A stretch of DNA of 64,000 nt from Gammaproteobacteria bacterium (lineage in GTDB: Bacteria > Pseudomonadota > Gammaproteobacteria > Ga0077536). The notes under the pieces were generated by a model that did no database searches, was not told the DNA's origin, and worked only from the letters and a program-made list of their open reading frames with translations. Position numbers and translations under genes: made by a program. Location: positions 124,001-188,000 of the forward strand of contig JACQWY010000003.1 in assembly GCA_016209015.1 (NCBI GenBank), in the 5' to 3' direction. Position 1 is the first letter of the stretch. Every line of letters starts with the position of its first letter. This document shows positions 19,841 to 30,492 of the stretch, piece after piece.

Positions 19841-20814
19841 TCGAGCCGCACCCGGGGATCGGCGAGCGTGTACGAGACGTCGGTCATGAGCAGGCCCACG
19901 ATGTAGAGCACGGAACCGAGGAACACCATCGTGCGCACGATCGCGAAATCCTGTTCGCGGATCGCGTCGACCGTATAGCTGCCGAGCCCCGGGATCGCGA
20001 AGAACGTCTCCGTGATGAGGCTGCCGAGGAAGAGCAGCGGCAGCAGGACGACGACGCCGGTGAGGATCGGGATGAGGCCGTTGCGCAGCACGTGTCCGAA
20101 GAGCACGCCGCGTTCGGTCAGCCCTTTCGCGCGCGCGGTGCGTACGTAGTCCTTGCTCATCTCCTCGAGAAAGATCGCGCGATACCAGCGCACTTCGCCG
20201 CCGAGCCCGCCGACGACGCTCACGATGACGGGGAGCACGATGAACTTGAGTGCGGCGAGGCCGTGGTCGTAACCGGAAATCGGCACGAGGCGCAGCAGTT
20301 TGCCGACGAGATACTGGCCGCCGATGATGTAGAAGAGGCCGGATATCGACATCATCGCGACGCAGATCACGACCGCCCAGGTGTCGAGGTAGCTGCCGCG
20401 GAAAAACGCGACGACGAGCGCGAGCGTCACCGCGAGCAGTAGCTCGACGAGCAGGACGGGCACGGCGATCGCGAGGCTCGGCCACATGCGCTGGCGGATG
20501 TCGTAACCGATGTCGCGGCCGCTGTCCGACTGGCCGAAGTCGAAACGGAACAGCCGGCTCGTGTTCTGGTAGAAGATCGTCTCGGTGAGCGCGGCGGCGC
20601 CATGCGCGCCTGCATTCCAGAGCAGCGGCCGGTCGTAGCCGTGATCGGCTTTCCACTTCTCGATGGCCTCGGCCGTCACACGCCGCTCGCCGAGTTGCAG
20701 CCGCGCCATGTCGTCCGGGGAATTGACGACGAAGAAGAGGAAGAACGTGAGCAGGTTGACGCCGAGCAGGATCGGCACGGCGTAGAGCAGGCGCCGGACG
20801 AGATAGGCGATCAC
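19837..20814 (-). CDS. yejB: Peptide ABC transporter permease (YejB type)
   Basis: This is the first permease of the oligopeptide importer. It has 325 residues, about six membrane helices, the N-terminal AYLVRRLLYAVPILLGVN of the DppB/YejB family and the ATPase-contact EAA loop (KDYVRTARAKGLTERGVLFG). Start choice: a GTG at 20814 overlaps the stop of the binding-protein gene in GTGA and places the conserved N-terminus at residue 2. A longer in-frame version to 21054 would only extend into the upstream gene. Both permeases are about 5 kb from the tandem ATPase gene. Confidence 0.91.
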   Translation of the reverse strand: MIAYLVRRLLYAVPILLGVNLLTFFLFFVVNSPDDMARLQLGERRVTAEAIEKWKADHGYDRPLLWNAGAHGAAALTETIFYQNTSRLFRFDFGQSDSGRDIGYDIRQRMWPSLAIAVPVLLVELLLAVTLALVVAFFRGSYLDTWAVVICVAMMSISGLFYIIGGQYLVGKLLRLVPISGYDHGLAALKFIVLPVIVSVVGGLGGEVRWYRAIFLEEMSKDYVRTARAKGLTERGVLFGHVLRNGLIPILTGVVVLLPLLFLGSLITETFFAIPGLGSYTVDAIREQDFAIVRTMVFLGSVLYIVGLLMTDVSYTLADPRVRLE

Positions 20815-23030
20815 AGCGCACCCGCCCGTTGCCGGCGGCGATACGTGAACCAGGCCGGGATCGCGCTCGCCATCATCACGAGCAGCACGACGATGACCGG
20901 CCCGACACGCGGCGCGTTCCATGCCCGCCGCTGCTGCTCGCGCAAATCCGGATCGAGCGTGCGGTACTTGAGCGAGTTGCGCGCCATCATGTTCGGCTTG
21001 GCATTGCCGTACCACGCGTGATAGAGCGCGTAGGACTTGGGGTGGAAGCCCCACAGCCAGGGTGCTTCGTCGCGGACGATCGCGAGCATCTCGTCGATGA
21101 CGGCCTGGCGTTCCGGTCCGCCCGGCAGGCTGCGCATCTTCAGGAACAGGGCGTCGAAGCGCGCGTTCTGATAGTTCGAGGCGTTCTCGCCCTGGAACTT
21201 CGCCTTGCCGTTCGGACCGTAGAGCAGGAACAGGAAGTTCTCGGCATCGGGATAGTCCGCGTTCCAGCCCCAGCCGTAGATCTGCGCGTCACCCTTCAGC
21301 ATCTTTTCCTGGAAGCGGTTGTAATCGGTCGCGCGGATCACGAGCTGGATGCCGAGCTTCGCGAACTGCTTGCGATACCAGTTCAGCAGCGGCTTCGTGT
21401 CGACGCCGGAGTCGATGGCGTCGAAGTAGAGCACGAGCGGCGCCCCGCTCTGCGCATCGCGGCCCTCCGGATAGCCGGCCGTCGCGAGCAGGCGGCGCGC
21501 GTCCTCGATACCGCGACGCCGGGGCCGGCGGCCGTCCCAGGTGTAAACGACCGGATTGATGCCGGCCGCACCGTCGCGATGACCGAAGATGCCGGGTGGA
21601 ATCGGCCCTTGCGCCGGCTCGCCGCGGCCATTCGCGAAGATCGAGATCATCTCCTCGTAATCCACCGCGATCGACAGGGCCTGGCGCAGCAGCCGCGCAC
21701 GCGGCTCCGCGCCGCCGATCACCGGATCGAGCATGTTGAAGCCGACGTAGGAGATCGATGGCTGCACGGACGTGAGCAGGCGGATGTCCCGCTCGCGCAT
21801 CGCATCGGTGAGCTCCGGTTGTCCGTCCGGGCTCAGCCGGATCGCCTGATCGAAACTATCGGACGAGACGCCCGCGGTGTCGTAATAGCCCTGCAGGAAT
21901 TTCGTCCATTCCGGAATGTCCTCCTTCTCGAGGCTGAAATACGCCTCGTCGATGAAGGGCAGCGTCTTGCCGCGCGCGGCGAGCCAACCCTGCGCCTCGT
22001 CGCCGGGCTCACCTGCTTCCGGATAAGTCTCGCCGCGATAGTTCGGATTGCGCATGAGGATCATGCGCCGGTTCGGATTGTTCTCGGTCAGCATGTAAGG
22101 ACCGGTGCCGAGCGGGTACCAGTCGAGCGTGAGATTGCGCTCCTTCATGCCGGGCTGGCTGAAGAACGCATCAGCCTCCCAGGGCACCGGCGCGAAGAAC
22201 GACATCGCGAGCCAGTAGACGAATTGAGGATACTTCTCCTTGAGGCGGATTTCGTAAGTGTGCGCATCGATGACGCGCGCGCCCGGCAGCGTGTAGGCGC
22301 GCAGGTCGACGAAGCCCCGATTCGTGCCCTGCTCCTTCGCGAGCTTCTGCGCGAGCTCGTCGAGCCCTTCGATGTAGCGCCCGAGAAAAGACGCGACGGG
22401 CGAATGCAGATGCGGATGCGCGAGCCGCTTGATCTCGTAGACGTAGTCCTCGGCCGTGAGCTCGCGCGTGCCGGTCTCGGCGAAATCGGCGAGCGTGTGG
22501 CGGCGCGCGATCTCCTCGGGGCGCAAGGCATGATAGACGTAGCTGCCGTCGGCGCCGCGCGCGAGCGCGGGATGCGGCTGAAAGCGGATCCCGGGTTTGA
22601 TCGTGATGCGATAGACGACTTCCGCGATGGCGTCGTCCGGCGCCCCGTCCGGCAGGGGATTGCCGTCCTTGCCGAAGTAGCGTGGCGCGGGCACGGCGGT
22701 CGCCGTCAGCGGCACGAGCTCGTAGGGGCGTTTCAGGAAGTGATATTGAACGACCGGCTCGTAGACCTGGCCCGTGAAGAGTGCTTCGTCCTCGCTATAG
22801 GACGAGACGGGATCGAGGTGCTTCGGACGCTGCTGGAAAACCGAGTAGTAGATTTTCCGCGCCCCCGTGTCGGCCTCGTAGGGATCGTTCCAGGGGCGCT
22901 CGCCGCAAGCGACGAGCCACAGGCAGGCGAGGCAGCCCGGCAGCGCGCGAAGCAGCAGGCGTCCGATCAAGACTGTCCGCGCCGGGAGGTCATGGCCCAG
23001 GATTATAAACTCGGGCCGGACCCTGTACAC
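20811..23030 (-). CDS. Peptide-binding lipoprotein of the ABC importer, with C-terminal membrane segment
   Basis: This SBP_bac_5 family extracellular solute-binding protein should capture peptides for the yejB/yejE permeases downstream. It has a lipobox-like LWLVACG, the binding-protein signature [23 protein letters not shown], and late [20 protein letters not shown]. Unusually, the C-terminus has a strong hydrophobic helix ([18 protein letters not shown]) followed by RRRQR, which would anchor it a second time. The GTG at 23030 gives 739 residues and a 42-residue leader; a TTG at 22970 gives a more normal 21-residue lipoprotein leader. It is divergent from fabI. Confidence 0.87.
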   Translation of the reverse strand: MYRVRPEFIILGHDLPARTVLIGRLLLRALPGCLACLWLVACGERPWNDPYEADTGARKIYYSVFQQRPKHLDPVSSYSEDEALFTGQVYEPVVQYHFLKRPYELVPLTATAVPAPRYFGKDGNPLPDGAPDDAIAEVVYRITIKPGIRFQPHPALARGADGSYVYHALRPEEIARRHTLADFAETGTRELTAEDYVYEIKRLAHPHLHSPVASFLGRYIEGLDELAQKLAKEQGTNRGFVDLRAYTLPGARVIDAHTYEIRLKEKYPQFVYWLAMSFFAPVPWEADAFFSQPGMKERNLTLDWYPLGTGPYMLTENNPNRRMILMRNPNYRGETYPEAGEPGDEAQGWLAARGKTLPFIDEAYFSLEKEDIPEWTKFLQGYYDTAGVSSDSFDQAIRLSPDGQPELTDAMRERDIRLLTSVQPSISYVGFNMLDPVIGGAEPRARLLRQALSIAVDYEEMISIFANGRGEPAQGPIPPGIFGHRDGAAGINPVVYTWDGRRPRRRGIEDARRLLATAGYPEGRDAQSGAPLVLYFDAIDSGVDTKPLLNWYRKQFAKLGIQLVIRATDYNRFQEKMLKGDAQIYGWGWNADYPDAENFLFLLYGPNGKAKFQGENASNYQNARFDALFLKMRSLPGGPERQAVIDEMLAIVRDEAPWLWGFHPKSYALYHAWYGNAKPNMMARNSLKYRTLDPDLREQQRRAWNAPRVGPVIVVLLVMMASAIPAWFTYRRRQRAGAL

Positions 23031-23079
23031 TTTGCGCCCGTACGAAGGTCAATCCTCATTGGTCACGGAGCAGTGCGTC

Positions 23080-23868
23080 ATGGGAATTCTCGAAGGCAAA
23101 AGGGCGCTCATCGTCGGTGTCGCCAGCAACAAGTCGATCGCGTGGGGTGTGGCGCAGGCCATGCGACGCGAAGGCGCGGAGCTCGCGTTCACGTACCAGA
23201 ATGATCGACTGCGCTCGCGCGTCGAGGACTTCGCGGCGGAATGCGGTTCGGAAATCACCGTGCCCTGCGACGTGCAGAATGACGAGGAAGTGCAGGGCGT
23301 GTTCGAGCACATCGACGACTATTGGGATCACCTCGACATCATCGTCCACTCGGTCGCCTACGCGCCGCGTGAGGCACTGCAGGGCGAGTATCTCGAATCC
23401 CTGACGCGCGAAGGTTTCCGCATCGCGCACGAGGTGAGCTCCTACAGTTTCAGCGCGCTCGCGAACGCCGGCCGTCCGCTGATGCGCGGCCGCAAGGGTG
23501 CCCTGCTGACGCTGAGCTATCTCGGGGCGGTGCGCACGATGCCGAGTTATAACGTGATGGGCCTCGCGAAGGCGAGCCTCGAGGCGAACGTGCGCTACAT
23601 GGCGGAGAGCCTCGGTCCCGAGGGCATCCGGGTGAATGCCGTCTCGGCGGGCCCGATACGCACGCTCGCCGCGTCCGGCATCAAGGACATGCGCAAGTTC
23701 CTCGATTACGTGGAGCACACGGCGCCGCTGCGCCGTAACGTGACCATCGAAGAGGTGGGCAATGCCGCGGCATTCCTGTGCTCGGATCTCGCCTCGGCGA
23801 TCACGGGCGAGATCACTTACGTGGATTGCGGCTTCAATATCATGGGAATGGCCGGCAGCGGAGCCTGA
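23080..23868 (+). CDS. fabI: Enoyl-[acyl-carrier-protein] reductase (NADH)
   Basis: FabI reduces enoyl-ACP in the last step of each fatty acid elongation cycle. The 262 residues match the family length exactly. Motifs: the cofactor segment [11 protein letters not shown], the catalytic tyrosine-lysine pair in [17 protein letters not shown] (Y and K six residues apart), and [17 protein letters not shown] for the substrate loop. The ATG at 23080 gives the conserved N-terminus [12 protein letters not shown]. Earlier in-frame starts would add atypical residues. It is convergent with ppiD, separated by two hairpins. FabI is the target of triclosan-type inhibitors. Confidence 0.95.
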   Translation: MGILEGKRALIVGVASNKSIAWGVAQAMRREGAELAFTYQNDRLRSRVEDFAAECGSEITVPCDVQNDEEVQGVFEHIDDYWDHLDIIVHSVAYAPREALQGEYLESLTREGFRIAHEVSSYSFSALANAGRPLMRGRKGALLTLSYLGAVRTMPSYNVMGLAKASLEANVRYMAESLGPEGIRVNAVSAGPIRTLAASGIKDMRKFLDYVEHTAPLRRNVTIEEVGNAAAFLCSDLASAITGEITYVDCGFNIMGMAGSGA

Positions 23869-23886
23869 GCAGCCGCGCCGAGTGCT

Positions 23887-23925
23887 GCCCCGGCGCGAGG
23901 CCGGGGCCATTGAATCGGCAATGGA
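23887..23925. terminator. Hairpins between convergent fabI and ppiD
   Basis: A perfect 8-bp inverted repeat (GCCCCGGC / GCCGGGGC, 5-base loop, 23887-23907) is followed by a smaller one (CCATTG / CAATGG). Together they could stop transcripts from both sides. No T-run is present, so the function is inferred from position. Confidence 0.45.
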
Positions 23926-23946
23926 CAGGCCGCGGCGCGGCCGGCG

Positions 23947-25854
23947 TCACAGCCGATCGACGTGGGTCTCCACTTTCGCGCTCTCCTTGAGCGCGGTGAC
24001 GTAATCCTTCCAACCGAGCATCGCACGGTCCTGCATCAGCGCCTTGCGCTGTTGTTCGACCTTGCTGCCCGCGATCTTCTCGGCGGGTGGAAGCTGGCGG
24101 TTCGTGATCTGCATGACGGCGAAATCACCCGTGCCGAGCGCGATGCCGGCGTAGCTCGGCGCGCTGGCATCCGGGGCCTTCGCGCGGAAGGCGGCACGCA
24201 GGACGGCGCGATTGACTTCCGCGGACTCGCGACCAGCGCCTTTCGCTTCTTTCCATTCGAGCTTGTCGCCGGCGATGACCGCTTTCGGATCCTCGCCCTT
24301 CTTCATGCGCTCGAGCAGCTCGTTGCCACGAGCCGCGGCGAGCTCGCGCGCATGCTGATCGCGCAGCGTCGCCTCGACCTCGGTCTCGACCTCGTCGAGC
24401 TTGCGCAGCCGGGACACTTCGTGCGCCGTGACGCGGAACGCGACGGTCTTCGTCTCGGAGACTTCGACGGGCGTGCTGTTCATGCCCTGGGTGAGTACTT
24501 CGCCCTCGAACACCGCATCGATCGCCGAGGGCGCGAATTTCTCCGCGATCTCCCCGCGCGTCAGCGGCCCGGCCGTCTGCACCTGGAGATTCAACGCGCC
24601 CGCTGCGTTGTCGAGGGAATCGGGATGTTCGTAGACCGCGTTGTTGAACTGCTCGACGTGCTCGGCATAGAGCGTGTCGGCCTGCTCCGTGCGAAAGGCG
24701 GTTTCGACGTCGGCACGGACTTCGGCAAAGGGCTTCACGCCGCCGGGCTTGATCTCCTTCACGCGGATCACGTGGTAGCCGAACTGCGTCTTCACCGGCT
24801 CGCTGATTTCGCCCTGCTTGAGCGCGAAAGCCGCGGCTTCGAACTCGGGCGCCATCACGCCTTTGCCGAACGGTCCCGTCTCGCCGCCGTCGGCGCGGGA
24901 ACCGACGTCGTCGGATTCCTTCTTCGCGACTTCCTCGAAAGCCTCGCCCCCGCTGACGCGCGCGCGGATCGCCTGCGCCTTCTCGAACGCGGCCTTCTCC
25001 TCCTCGGCGCTCGCGCCTTTCTTGAGCTTGACGAGTATGTGGTTGACGTTGCGCTGGTCTTCGACCGTGTACTTCGCGGTGTGCGTGTCGTAGTAGGCCT
25101 TGAGCTTCTCGTCGTCGACCTGCACCTGCGGCATCAGGGCGTCGCGCGAGAGTTCGAGATACTGGAGCGTGACCTTCTCGTCGGTGCGGTACTGCTCCTG
25201 GTGTTCGTCGAAGTACTTCCGGACCTCGTCGGGCTTCAGCTCGACCTTCGCTTTGAACGGCTCCATCGGCAATACGGCGTAGCCGACGTCGCGCGTCTCC
25301 TCGCGGAGCTGAGCGAGCTGCTGCGCTTCGGACTCCGTGACGAACGCGGACATCGCGACGCCGGCGCGCAGTTGCTGGATCGCCATGTCCTCACGCGCCT
25401 GCTGCTCGAAACCTCGCTCCTTGAAGCCGAGCATGCTCAGCACCTGGGCATAACGTTCCTTGGAGAACTTGCCGTCGACCTGGAACTGCGGCGCCTGCAT
25501 GAGTTGCCCCAGTACCTGCTGATCGCTGACGCGGATGCGGCCCTTCTCGACGACGTGCTCGAGCAGCTTCTGCTCGACGAGAAAATCGAGCGCCTTGGAC
25601 TTCGTGCTCTCCTGCGCCCACTGCTTCGCGTCGAAGGCCTGACCGAGCTCGGCCTGCGCGCGCTGGCGCAAGCGCTGGAACGAAGTCTGGTATTCCTGCA
25701 ACGTGACTTCTTCGCCATCGACTTTCGCGACCGCGACGGTGTGACCGGAATCCAGATATTGCTGTATGCCCCATAACGCGAACGTCAGGCACAGCAGGAG
25801 GACGATGACACCTGCAACCAGGCCCTGGGCGCGATCACGAATAGACTGCAGCAT
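23947..25854 (-). CDS. ppiD: Periplasmic chaperone / peptidyl-prolyl isomerase PpiD
   Basis: PpiD is anchored in the inner membrane and helps newly exported proteins near the Sec translocon. The 635 residues begin with a short cytoplasmic part and one membrane helix (AGVIVLLLCLTFALWGI), then a SurA/PpiD N-terminal chaperone region (VDGEEVTLQEYQTSF), a parvulin domain at about residues 265-365 (RNVNHILVKLKKGAS ... FGYHVIRVKEI) and a C-terminal chaperone region. The length is normal. It follows tRNA-Asp, tRNA-Val, hupB and lon on the same strand, the conserved gammaproteobacterial order. Confidence 0.94.
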   Translation of the reverse strand: MLQSIRDRAQGLVAGVIVLLLCLTFALWGIQQYLDSGHTVAVAKVDGEEVTLQEYQTSFQRLRQRAQAELGQAFDAKQWAQESTKSKALDFLVEQKLLEHVVEKGRIRVSDQQVLGQLMQAPQFQVDGKFSKERYAQVLSMLGFKERGFEQQAREDMAIQQLRAGVAMSAFVTESEAQQLAQLREETRDVGYAVLPMEPFKAKVELKPDEVRKYFDEHQEQYRTDEKVTLQYLELSRDALMPQVQVDDEKLKAYYDTHTAKYTVEDQRNVNHILVKLKKGASAEEEKAAFEKAQAIRARVSGGEAFEEVAKKESDDVGSRADGGETGPFGKGVMAPEFEAAAFALKQGEISEPVKTQFGYHVIRVKEIKPGGVKPFAEVRADVETAFRTEQADTLYAEHVEQFNNAVYEHPDSLDNAAGALNLQVQTAGPLTRGEIAEKFAPSAIDAVFEGEVLTQGMNSTPVEVSETKTVAFRVTAHEVSRLRKLDEVETEVEATLRDQHARELAAARGNELLERMKKGEDPKAVIAGDKLEWKEAKGAGRESAEVNRAVLRAAFRAKAPDASAPSYAGIALGTGDFAVMQITNRQLPPAEKIAGSKVEQQRKALMQDRAMLGWKDYVTALKESAKVETHVDRL

Positions 25855-25980
25855 CGGCTTTCAACCCTGTGAAACGATATTCTCGAGGATCAGGCTCCGG
25901 CGGAGACCCGCAGGACCGCGGTGCAAGATGCACATACGAAGAAGGCGCCCCGTTACCGGCGCGCCTTCTCTTCGGTCATT

Positions 25981-26057
25981 TGGCGGAGCGGACGGGGCTC
26001 GAACCCGCGACCCCCGGCGTGACAGGCCGGTATTCTAACCAACTGAACTACCGCTCC
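25981..26057 (-). tRNA. tRNA-Asp (GTC)
   Basis: A 77-base gene with encoded CCA end. The acceptor GGAGCGG pairs with CCGCTCC, the T-loop has GGTTCGAGCC, and the anticodon loop reads CTGTCAC, giving anticodon GTC for aspartate. It lies between hupB/tRNA-Val and ppiD. Confidence 0.96.
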
Positions 26058-26071
26058 ATTGATCATCTCGG

Positions 26072-26147
26072 TGGTGGGTGCTGAGGGGCTTGAACCCACG
26101 ACCTTCGCCTTGTAAGGGCGACGCTCTCCCAGCTGAGCTAAGCACCC
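26072..26147 (-). tRNA. tRNA-Val (TAC)
   Basis: A 76-base gene with encoded CCA end. The acceptor GGGTGCT pairs with AGCACCC, and the anticodon loop CTTACAA gives anticodon TAC for valine. It is 14 bases upstream of tRNA-Asp and directly follows hupB, so the three are probably cotranscribed. Confidence 0.96.
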
Positions 26148-26157
26148 GAAGGGGCCG

Positions 26158-26430
26158 TCAGTTTAGGGCATCCTTCAGGGCTTTTCCAGGCTTGAAGCCG
26201 GGGACATTCGAGGCCTTGATGTCGATCGTCTCGCCGGTGCGGGGATTGCGTCCTGCGCGCGCTTCGCGCTTGCGGACACTGAACGTACCGAAACCGACCA
26301 GGCTCACCTGCTCATCGTTCTTCAAGGCCTTGGTGATGGCGTCGGTCAGGGCATCGACGGCGCGTGTGGCGGAAGCTTTGGAGAGTTCGGCAGCTTCGGC
26401 AACGGCGTCGATCAATTCGGCTTTGTTCAT
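26158..26430 (-). CDS. hupB: DNA-binding protein HU-beta
   Basis: HU is a small nucleoid protein that bends and wraps DNA. The 90 residues have the family length, the helical N-terminus MNKAELIDAVAEAA and the DNA-contacting beta-arm signature GFGTFSVRKREARAGRNPRTGE. The ATG at 26430 follows AGGGGA. Its position right after lon, before tRNA-Val, is the classical hupB location in gammaproteobacteria. A candidate promoter lies about 90 bases upstream. Confidence 0.96.
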   Translation of the reverse strand: MNKAELIDAVAEAAELSKASATRAVDALTDAITKALKNDEQVSLVGFGTFSVRKREARAGRNPRTGETIDIKASNVPGFKPGKALKDALN

Positions 26431-26518
26431 GCGAGAGTCCCCTCTGATTCTTTGCTTGGGCGTTCGCTCGACACGGACGACAACGCTGCCTGGGCAAGGC
26501 CGGCCCGTGACGAGGGCG

Positions 26519-26524
26519 CTTATA
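26519..26524 (-). promoter_or_regulatory. Candidate -10 element upstream of hupB
   Basis: The minus strand reads TATAAG in an otherwise GC-rich gap, about 90 bases before the hupB start and after the lon stop. The -35 partner is weak (TTACGT, 16-base spacer). A separate hupB promoter in this gap is usual in this gene order, but this exact site is a guess. Confidence 0.35.
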
Positions 26525-26593
26525 CTACTCGCGGCAGCGAACGTAACGCAACCTGCCGCGACGCACTTCGCGAGCGCAGTCGCGACGAGGCCA

Positions 26594-29002
26594 TCAATGC
26601 GGGCGGATGATGTCGGACTCGTTCTCGGCGTCGAGCTTTTCCTGCTGTTGTTTCGGATCGGGTTCGACGTCGTGCGGAATCGGTTCGGGCATGTGCTGCA
26701 ATGCGACCGTCAGTACTTCGTCGATCCAACGCACGGGCTTGATCTCGAGACCCTGCTTGATGTTGCCCGGAATCTCCTTCAGCTCTCGCTCGTTCTCGAT
26801 CGGGATGAGCACCGTCTTGATGCCGCCGCGCAACGCCGCGAGCAGCTTCTCTTTCAGACCGCCGATCGGCAACACTTCCCCGCGCAGCGTGATTTCGCCG
26901 GTCATCGCGACGTCGGCACGCACCGGGATGCCGGTCAGCGCGGACACGAGTGCGGTGCACATGCCGACGCCCGCGCTCGGACCGTCTTTCGGCGTCGCAC
27001 CTTCCGGCACGTGGAAATGCACGTCGTACGTGCGATAGAAATCCGATCTTATCCCGAGCGAATTCGCGCGGCTGCGCACGACGGTGAATGCCGCCTTGAT
27101 CGATTCCTGCATCACGTCGCCGAGCCGGCCCGTGTAAGTCTCCTTGCCCTTGCCGGGGACGATTGCCGCTTCGATCGTGAGCAGATCGCCCCCGACCTCC
27201 GTCCACGCGAGACCCGTGACCTGACCGACACGATCCTCCTCTTCCGCCAGACCGAAGCGGAAGCGCTTCACGCCCAGGTACTTGTCGAGCGCTTTCGGCG
27301 TCACGGAGATCATGTGATCGACCGGCTTCTGCAGAACACGCTTGACGACCTTGCGGCACACGGTCGCGATCTCGCGCTCGAGATTGCGCACGCCCGCTTC
27401 GCGCGAGTACGAGCGGATCACCTCGCGAATCGCCGCCTCGTTGAACTGCACCTCGGAAGCCTTCAGGCCGTTGTTCTGGATCTGCTTCGGTATGAGGTAC
27501 TTCGTCGCGATGTTGATCTTCTCGTCCTCGGTGTAACCCGAGAGCCGGATCACTTCCATGCGATCGAGCAGCGGCGAGGGAATGTTCAGGCTGTTCGCCG
27601 TCGTCACGAACATCACTTCGGAAAGATCGTAATCGACCTCGAGATAGTGATCGTTGAACGTGCCGTTCTGCTCCGGGTCGAGCACCTCGAGCATTGCCGA
27701 GGCAGGGTCACCGCGGAAATCCATCGCCATCTTGTCGATCTCGTCGAGCAGGAAGAGCGGATTGCGGGTACCGACCTTCGCCATGTTCTGCAGAATCTTG
27801 CCCGGCAGTGATCCGACGTAGGTGCGACGGTGTCCACGGATCTCCGCCTCGTCCCTCACCCCGCCGAGCGACATGCGTACGAACTTGCGGTTCGTGGCAC
27901 GCGCGATCGACTTGCCGAGGGAGGTCTTGCCGACGCCGGGCGGCCCGACGAGGCACAGGATGGGCCCCTTCATCTTCTTCACGCGCTGCTGGACCGCGAG
28001 GTACTCGAGAATGCGCTCCTTGACCTTCTCGAGTCCGTAATGGTCCTCGTCGAGGATCGTCTCGGCATGATTCAAATCGATGCTGATCTTCGAACGCGAC
28101 TTCCACGGCACGTTGAGGATCCAGTCGATGTAGTTGCGCACGACCGTCGCCTCGGCCGACATGGGTGACATCATGCGCAGCTTCTTGAGCTCCGATTCGG
28201 CCTTCTTGCGCGCTTCCTTGTGCATACCGGAACGCGCAATGCGTTTCGCGAGCTCGTCGAACTCGTTGCCGCCCTCTTCGAGCTCGCCGAGTTCGTTCTG
28301 GATCGCCTTCATCTGCTCGTTGAGGTAGTACTCGCGCTGGCTCTTCTCCATCTGCTTCTTGACCCGACCACGCAGACGCTTCTCGACCTGCAGCAGATCG
28401 ATTTCCGACTCCATGAGCGCAATCAGGTGCTCGAGACGCTCGCGCAGAGAGACGAGCTCGAGGACCTGCTGCTTGTCCTGCAGCTTGATCGACATGTGAG
28501 CCGCGATGGTATCCGCGAGCCGCGACGGATCGTCGATGCTCGTCAGGGACGAGATGATCTCTGGAGGAACCTTCTTGTTCAGCTTCACGTACTGATCGAA
28601 CTGCCCCATGAGCGAGCGGGTCAGCACTTCCGATTCGCGCTCGGAAATGGGCTCGGGTTCGACGGTCTCGACGGCGGCCGAGTAGTACTGCTCGTTGTCG
28701 AAGAACTCGGTGATGCGGGCGCGCTTCACGCCTTCGACCAGCACCTTGATCGTGCCATCCGGCAGGCGCAGGAGCTGCAGGATGTTCGACACCGTCCCCA
28801 TGGTGTGGATGTCGTCGACCGCGGGATTGTCTTCCGCCGCGCTCCGCTGGGCGACGAGGAGGATCTGTTTCGCGTCCTCCATCGCCGTCTCGAGCGCCTT
28901 GATCGACTTGTCGCGCCCGACGAAGAGCGGGATGACCATGTGGGGATACACCACCACGTCCCGCAGCGGCAGTACCGGGATGATGTTCTTGGGTTCGTTC
29001 AT
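26594..29002 (-). CDS. lon: ATP-dependent protease Lon
   Basis: Lon degrades misfolded and regulatory proteins in the cytoplasm. The 802 residues have the substrate-binding LON domain ([21 protein letters not shown]), a coiled-coil region, an AAA+ module (Walker [11 protein letters not shown], Walker [11 protein letters not shown]) and the C-terminal protease domain with the serine-lysine dyad ([11 protein letters not shown] and GGLKEK). The ATG at 29002 follows AAGGAG; an upstream start at 29032 would add ten residues. It follows clpX with a 150-bp gap that holds a hairpin and probably its own promoter. I could not find a convincing heat-shock promoter there by eye. Confidence 0.97.
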   Translation of the reverse strand: MNEPKNIIPVLPLRDVVVYPHMVIPLFVGRDKSIKALETAMEDAKQILLVAQRSAAEDNPAVDDIHTMGTVSNILQLLRLPDGTIKVLVEGVKRARITEFFDNEQYYSAAVETVEPEPISERESEVLTRSLMGQFDQYVKLNKKVPPEIISSLTSIDDPSRLADTIAAHMSIKLQDKQQVLELVSLRERLEHLIALMESEIDLLQVEKRLRGRVKKQMEKSQREYYLNEQMKAIQNELGELEEGGNEFDELAKRIARSGMHKEARKKAESELKKLRMMSPMSAEATVVRNYIDWILNVPWKSRSKISIDLNHAETILDEDHYGLEKVKERILEYLAVQQRVKKMKGPILCLVGPPGVGKTSLGKSIARATNRKFVRMSLGGVRDEAEIRGHRRTYVGSLPGKILQNMAKVGTRNPLFLLDEIDKMAMDFRGDPASAMLEVLDPEQNGTFNDHYLEVDYDLSEVMFVTTANSLNIPSPLLDRMEVIRLSGYTEDEKINIATKYLIPKQIQNNGLKASEVQFNEAAIREVIRSYSREAGVRNLEREIATVCRKVVKRVLQKPVDHMISVTPKALDKYLGVKRFRFGLAEEEDRVGQVTGLAWTEVGGDLLTIEAAIVPGKGKETYTGRLGDVMQESIKAAFTVVRSRANSLGIRSDFYRTYDVHFHVPEGATPKDGPSAGVGMCTALVSALTGIPVRADVAMTGEITLRGEVLPIGGLKEKLLAALRGGIKTVLIPIENERELKEIPGNIKQGLEIKPVRWIDEVLTVALQHMPEPIPHDVEPDPKQQQEKLDAENESDIIRPH

Positions 29003-29074
29003 GTCGGCAGCTCCTTCAGGCGCGAATACCATTTCTGACGGTGCGCCCTCGGATAGGTTCGATGAAATGCGCGA

Positions 29075-29092
29075 CGGGTCCCGAGGGACCCG
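29075..29092. terminator. Hairpin in the clpX-lon gap
   Basis: Perfect arms CGGGTCCC and GGGACCCG form a compact hairpin 63 bases after the clpX stop. It could reduce readthrough from clpX into lon. No T-run follows on the minus strand. Confidence 0.4.
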
Positions 29093-29154
29093 CGGATGTG
29101 GACCAGGAAGTTGATTGCGCGGTACGGACGGCCTCTAACCGCGGGATCGTCATC

Positions 29155-30438
29155 TCAATCCGACGCAGCCTTCGGCATGTCGGTGCTCTCGTAGATGACG
29201 AGCGGCTTGGATTCGCCGTCAATCGCGCCCTCGTCCACCACGACTTTGGAAACGTTCTTCAGCGCGGGCAGCTCGTACATCGTGTCGAGCAGATTCTGTT
29301 CGAGAATCGAGCGCAGACCGCGGGCTCCCGTCTTGCGTTCGACGGCCTTGCGGGCAACGGCGCGCAGCGCCTCCTCGCGGAACTCGAGCGTGCAGCCTTC
29401 CATCTCGAAGAGGCGTCCGTACTGCTTCGTCAGCGCGTTGCGCGGCTCGACGAGGATCTGCACGAGTTGGTCCTCGTGGAGTTCGTCGAGCACCGCAACG
29501 ACCGGCAGGCGCCCGACGAATTCGGGAATCAGGCCGTACTTGATCAGATCCTCGGGCTCGACCTGATGCAGCATCTCACTCGTCGTCTTCTTGTCCGCCT
29601 TGCTCTTCACCTCGGCCGAGAAGCCGATGCCGCCCTTCTCGGAGCGCTCGCGGATGATCTTGTCGAGACCGGCGAACGCGCCGCCGCAGACGAACAGAAT
29701 GTTCGAGGTGTCGACCTGCAGGAATTCCTGCTGCGGGTGCTTGCGGCCACCCTGCGGCGGTACCGAGGCAATCGTGCCTTCGATGAGCTTGAGCAGCGCC
29801 TGCTGCACGCCTTCGCCCGACACGTCCCGGGTAATCGACGGGTTGTCCGACTTGCGCGAGATCTTGTCGATTTCGTCGATGTAGACGATACCGGTCTGCG
29901 CCTTCTCGACGTCGTAGTCGCACTTCTGGAGCAGCTTCTGGATGATGTTCTCGACGTCCTCACCGACATAGCCCGCTTCCGTGAGCGTCGTCGCGTCGGC
30001 AATCGTGAACGGCACGTTGAGCAGGCGCGCGAGCGTTTCGGCGAGCAGGGTCTTGCCGCTGCCGGTCGGACCGATCAGGAGCACGTTGCTCTTCGCCAGC
30101 TCGACGTCGCTCTGCTTCACGCGCGAGTCGAGGCGCTTGTAGTGGTTGTAGACGGCAACGGCGAGAATCTTCTTCGCGTGCTGCTGACCAATCACGTACT
30201 CGTCGAGGATGTGCTTGATCTCCTGCGGAATGGGCAGCTTGCTGCCGACCCCGCCGGCGGACTTGTCCTGGATTTCCTCGCGGATGATGTCATTGCAGAG
30301 CTCGACGCACTCGTCGCAGATGAACACCGATGGACCGGCAATCAGCTTACGGACCTCGTGCTGGCTCTTGCCGCAGAACGAACAATACAAGAGCCGATCG
30401 CTGTCGCCGCCTTTGGAGTTTTTCCCGTCACTACTCAT
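29155..30438 (-). CDS. clpX: ATP-dependent Clp protease ATP-binding subunit ClpX
   Basis: ClpX unfolds tagged proteins and feeds them to ClpP. The 427 residues begin with the zinc-binding domain ([13 protein letters not shown] and [10 protein letters not shown], four cysteines), then one AAA+ module with Walker [11 protein letters not shown], Walker [10 protein letters not shown] and the pore loop segment GYVGED, and the ClpP-contact loop region near LPVVAVL. Length and order are normal. It starts 54 bases after clpP and is cotranscribed with tig and clpP in most relatives. Confidence 0.97.
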   Translation of the reverse strand: MSSDGKNSKGGDSDRLLYCSFCGKSQHEVRKLIAGPSVFICDECVELCNDIIREEIQDKSAGGVGSKLPIPQEIKHILDEYVIGQQHAKKILAVAVYNHYKRLDSRVKQSDVELAKSNVLLIGPTGSGKTLLAETLARLLNVPFTIADATTLTEAGYVGEDVENIIQKLLQKCDYDVEKAQTGIVYIDEIDKISRKSDNPSITRDVSGEGVQQALLKLIEGTIASVPPQGGRKHPQQEFLQVDTSNILFVCGGAFAGLDKIIRERSEKGGIGFSAEVKSKADKKTTSEMLHQVEPEDLIKYGLIPEFVGRLPVVAVLDELHEDQLVQILVEPRNALTKQYGRLFEMEGCTLEFREEALRAVARKAVERKTGARGLRSILEQNLLDTMYELPALKNVSKVVVDEGAIDGESKPLVIYESTDMPKAASD

Positions 30439-30492
30439 TCGCGATTCCTCAAAATAACGTGTCTGCAGTCAGGCGCGGAGGAGGTCGGCGCT

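Noticed and set aside
18422-20821. A 799-residue fused permease
   Set aside because: The extra N-terminal 327 residues are out-of-frame yejB sequence. The ATGA overlap at 19837-19840 gives the natural start of yejE.
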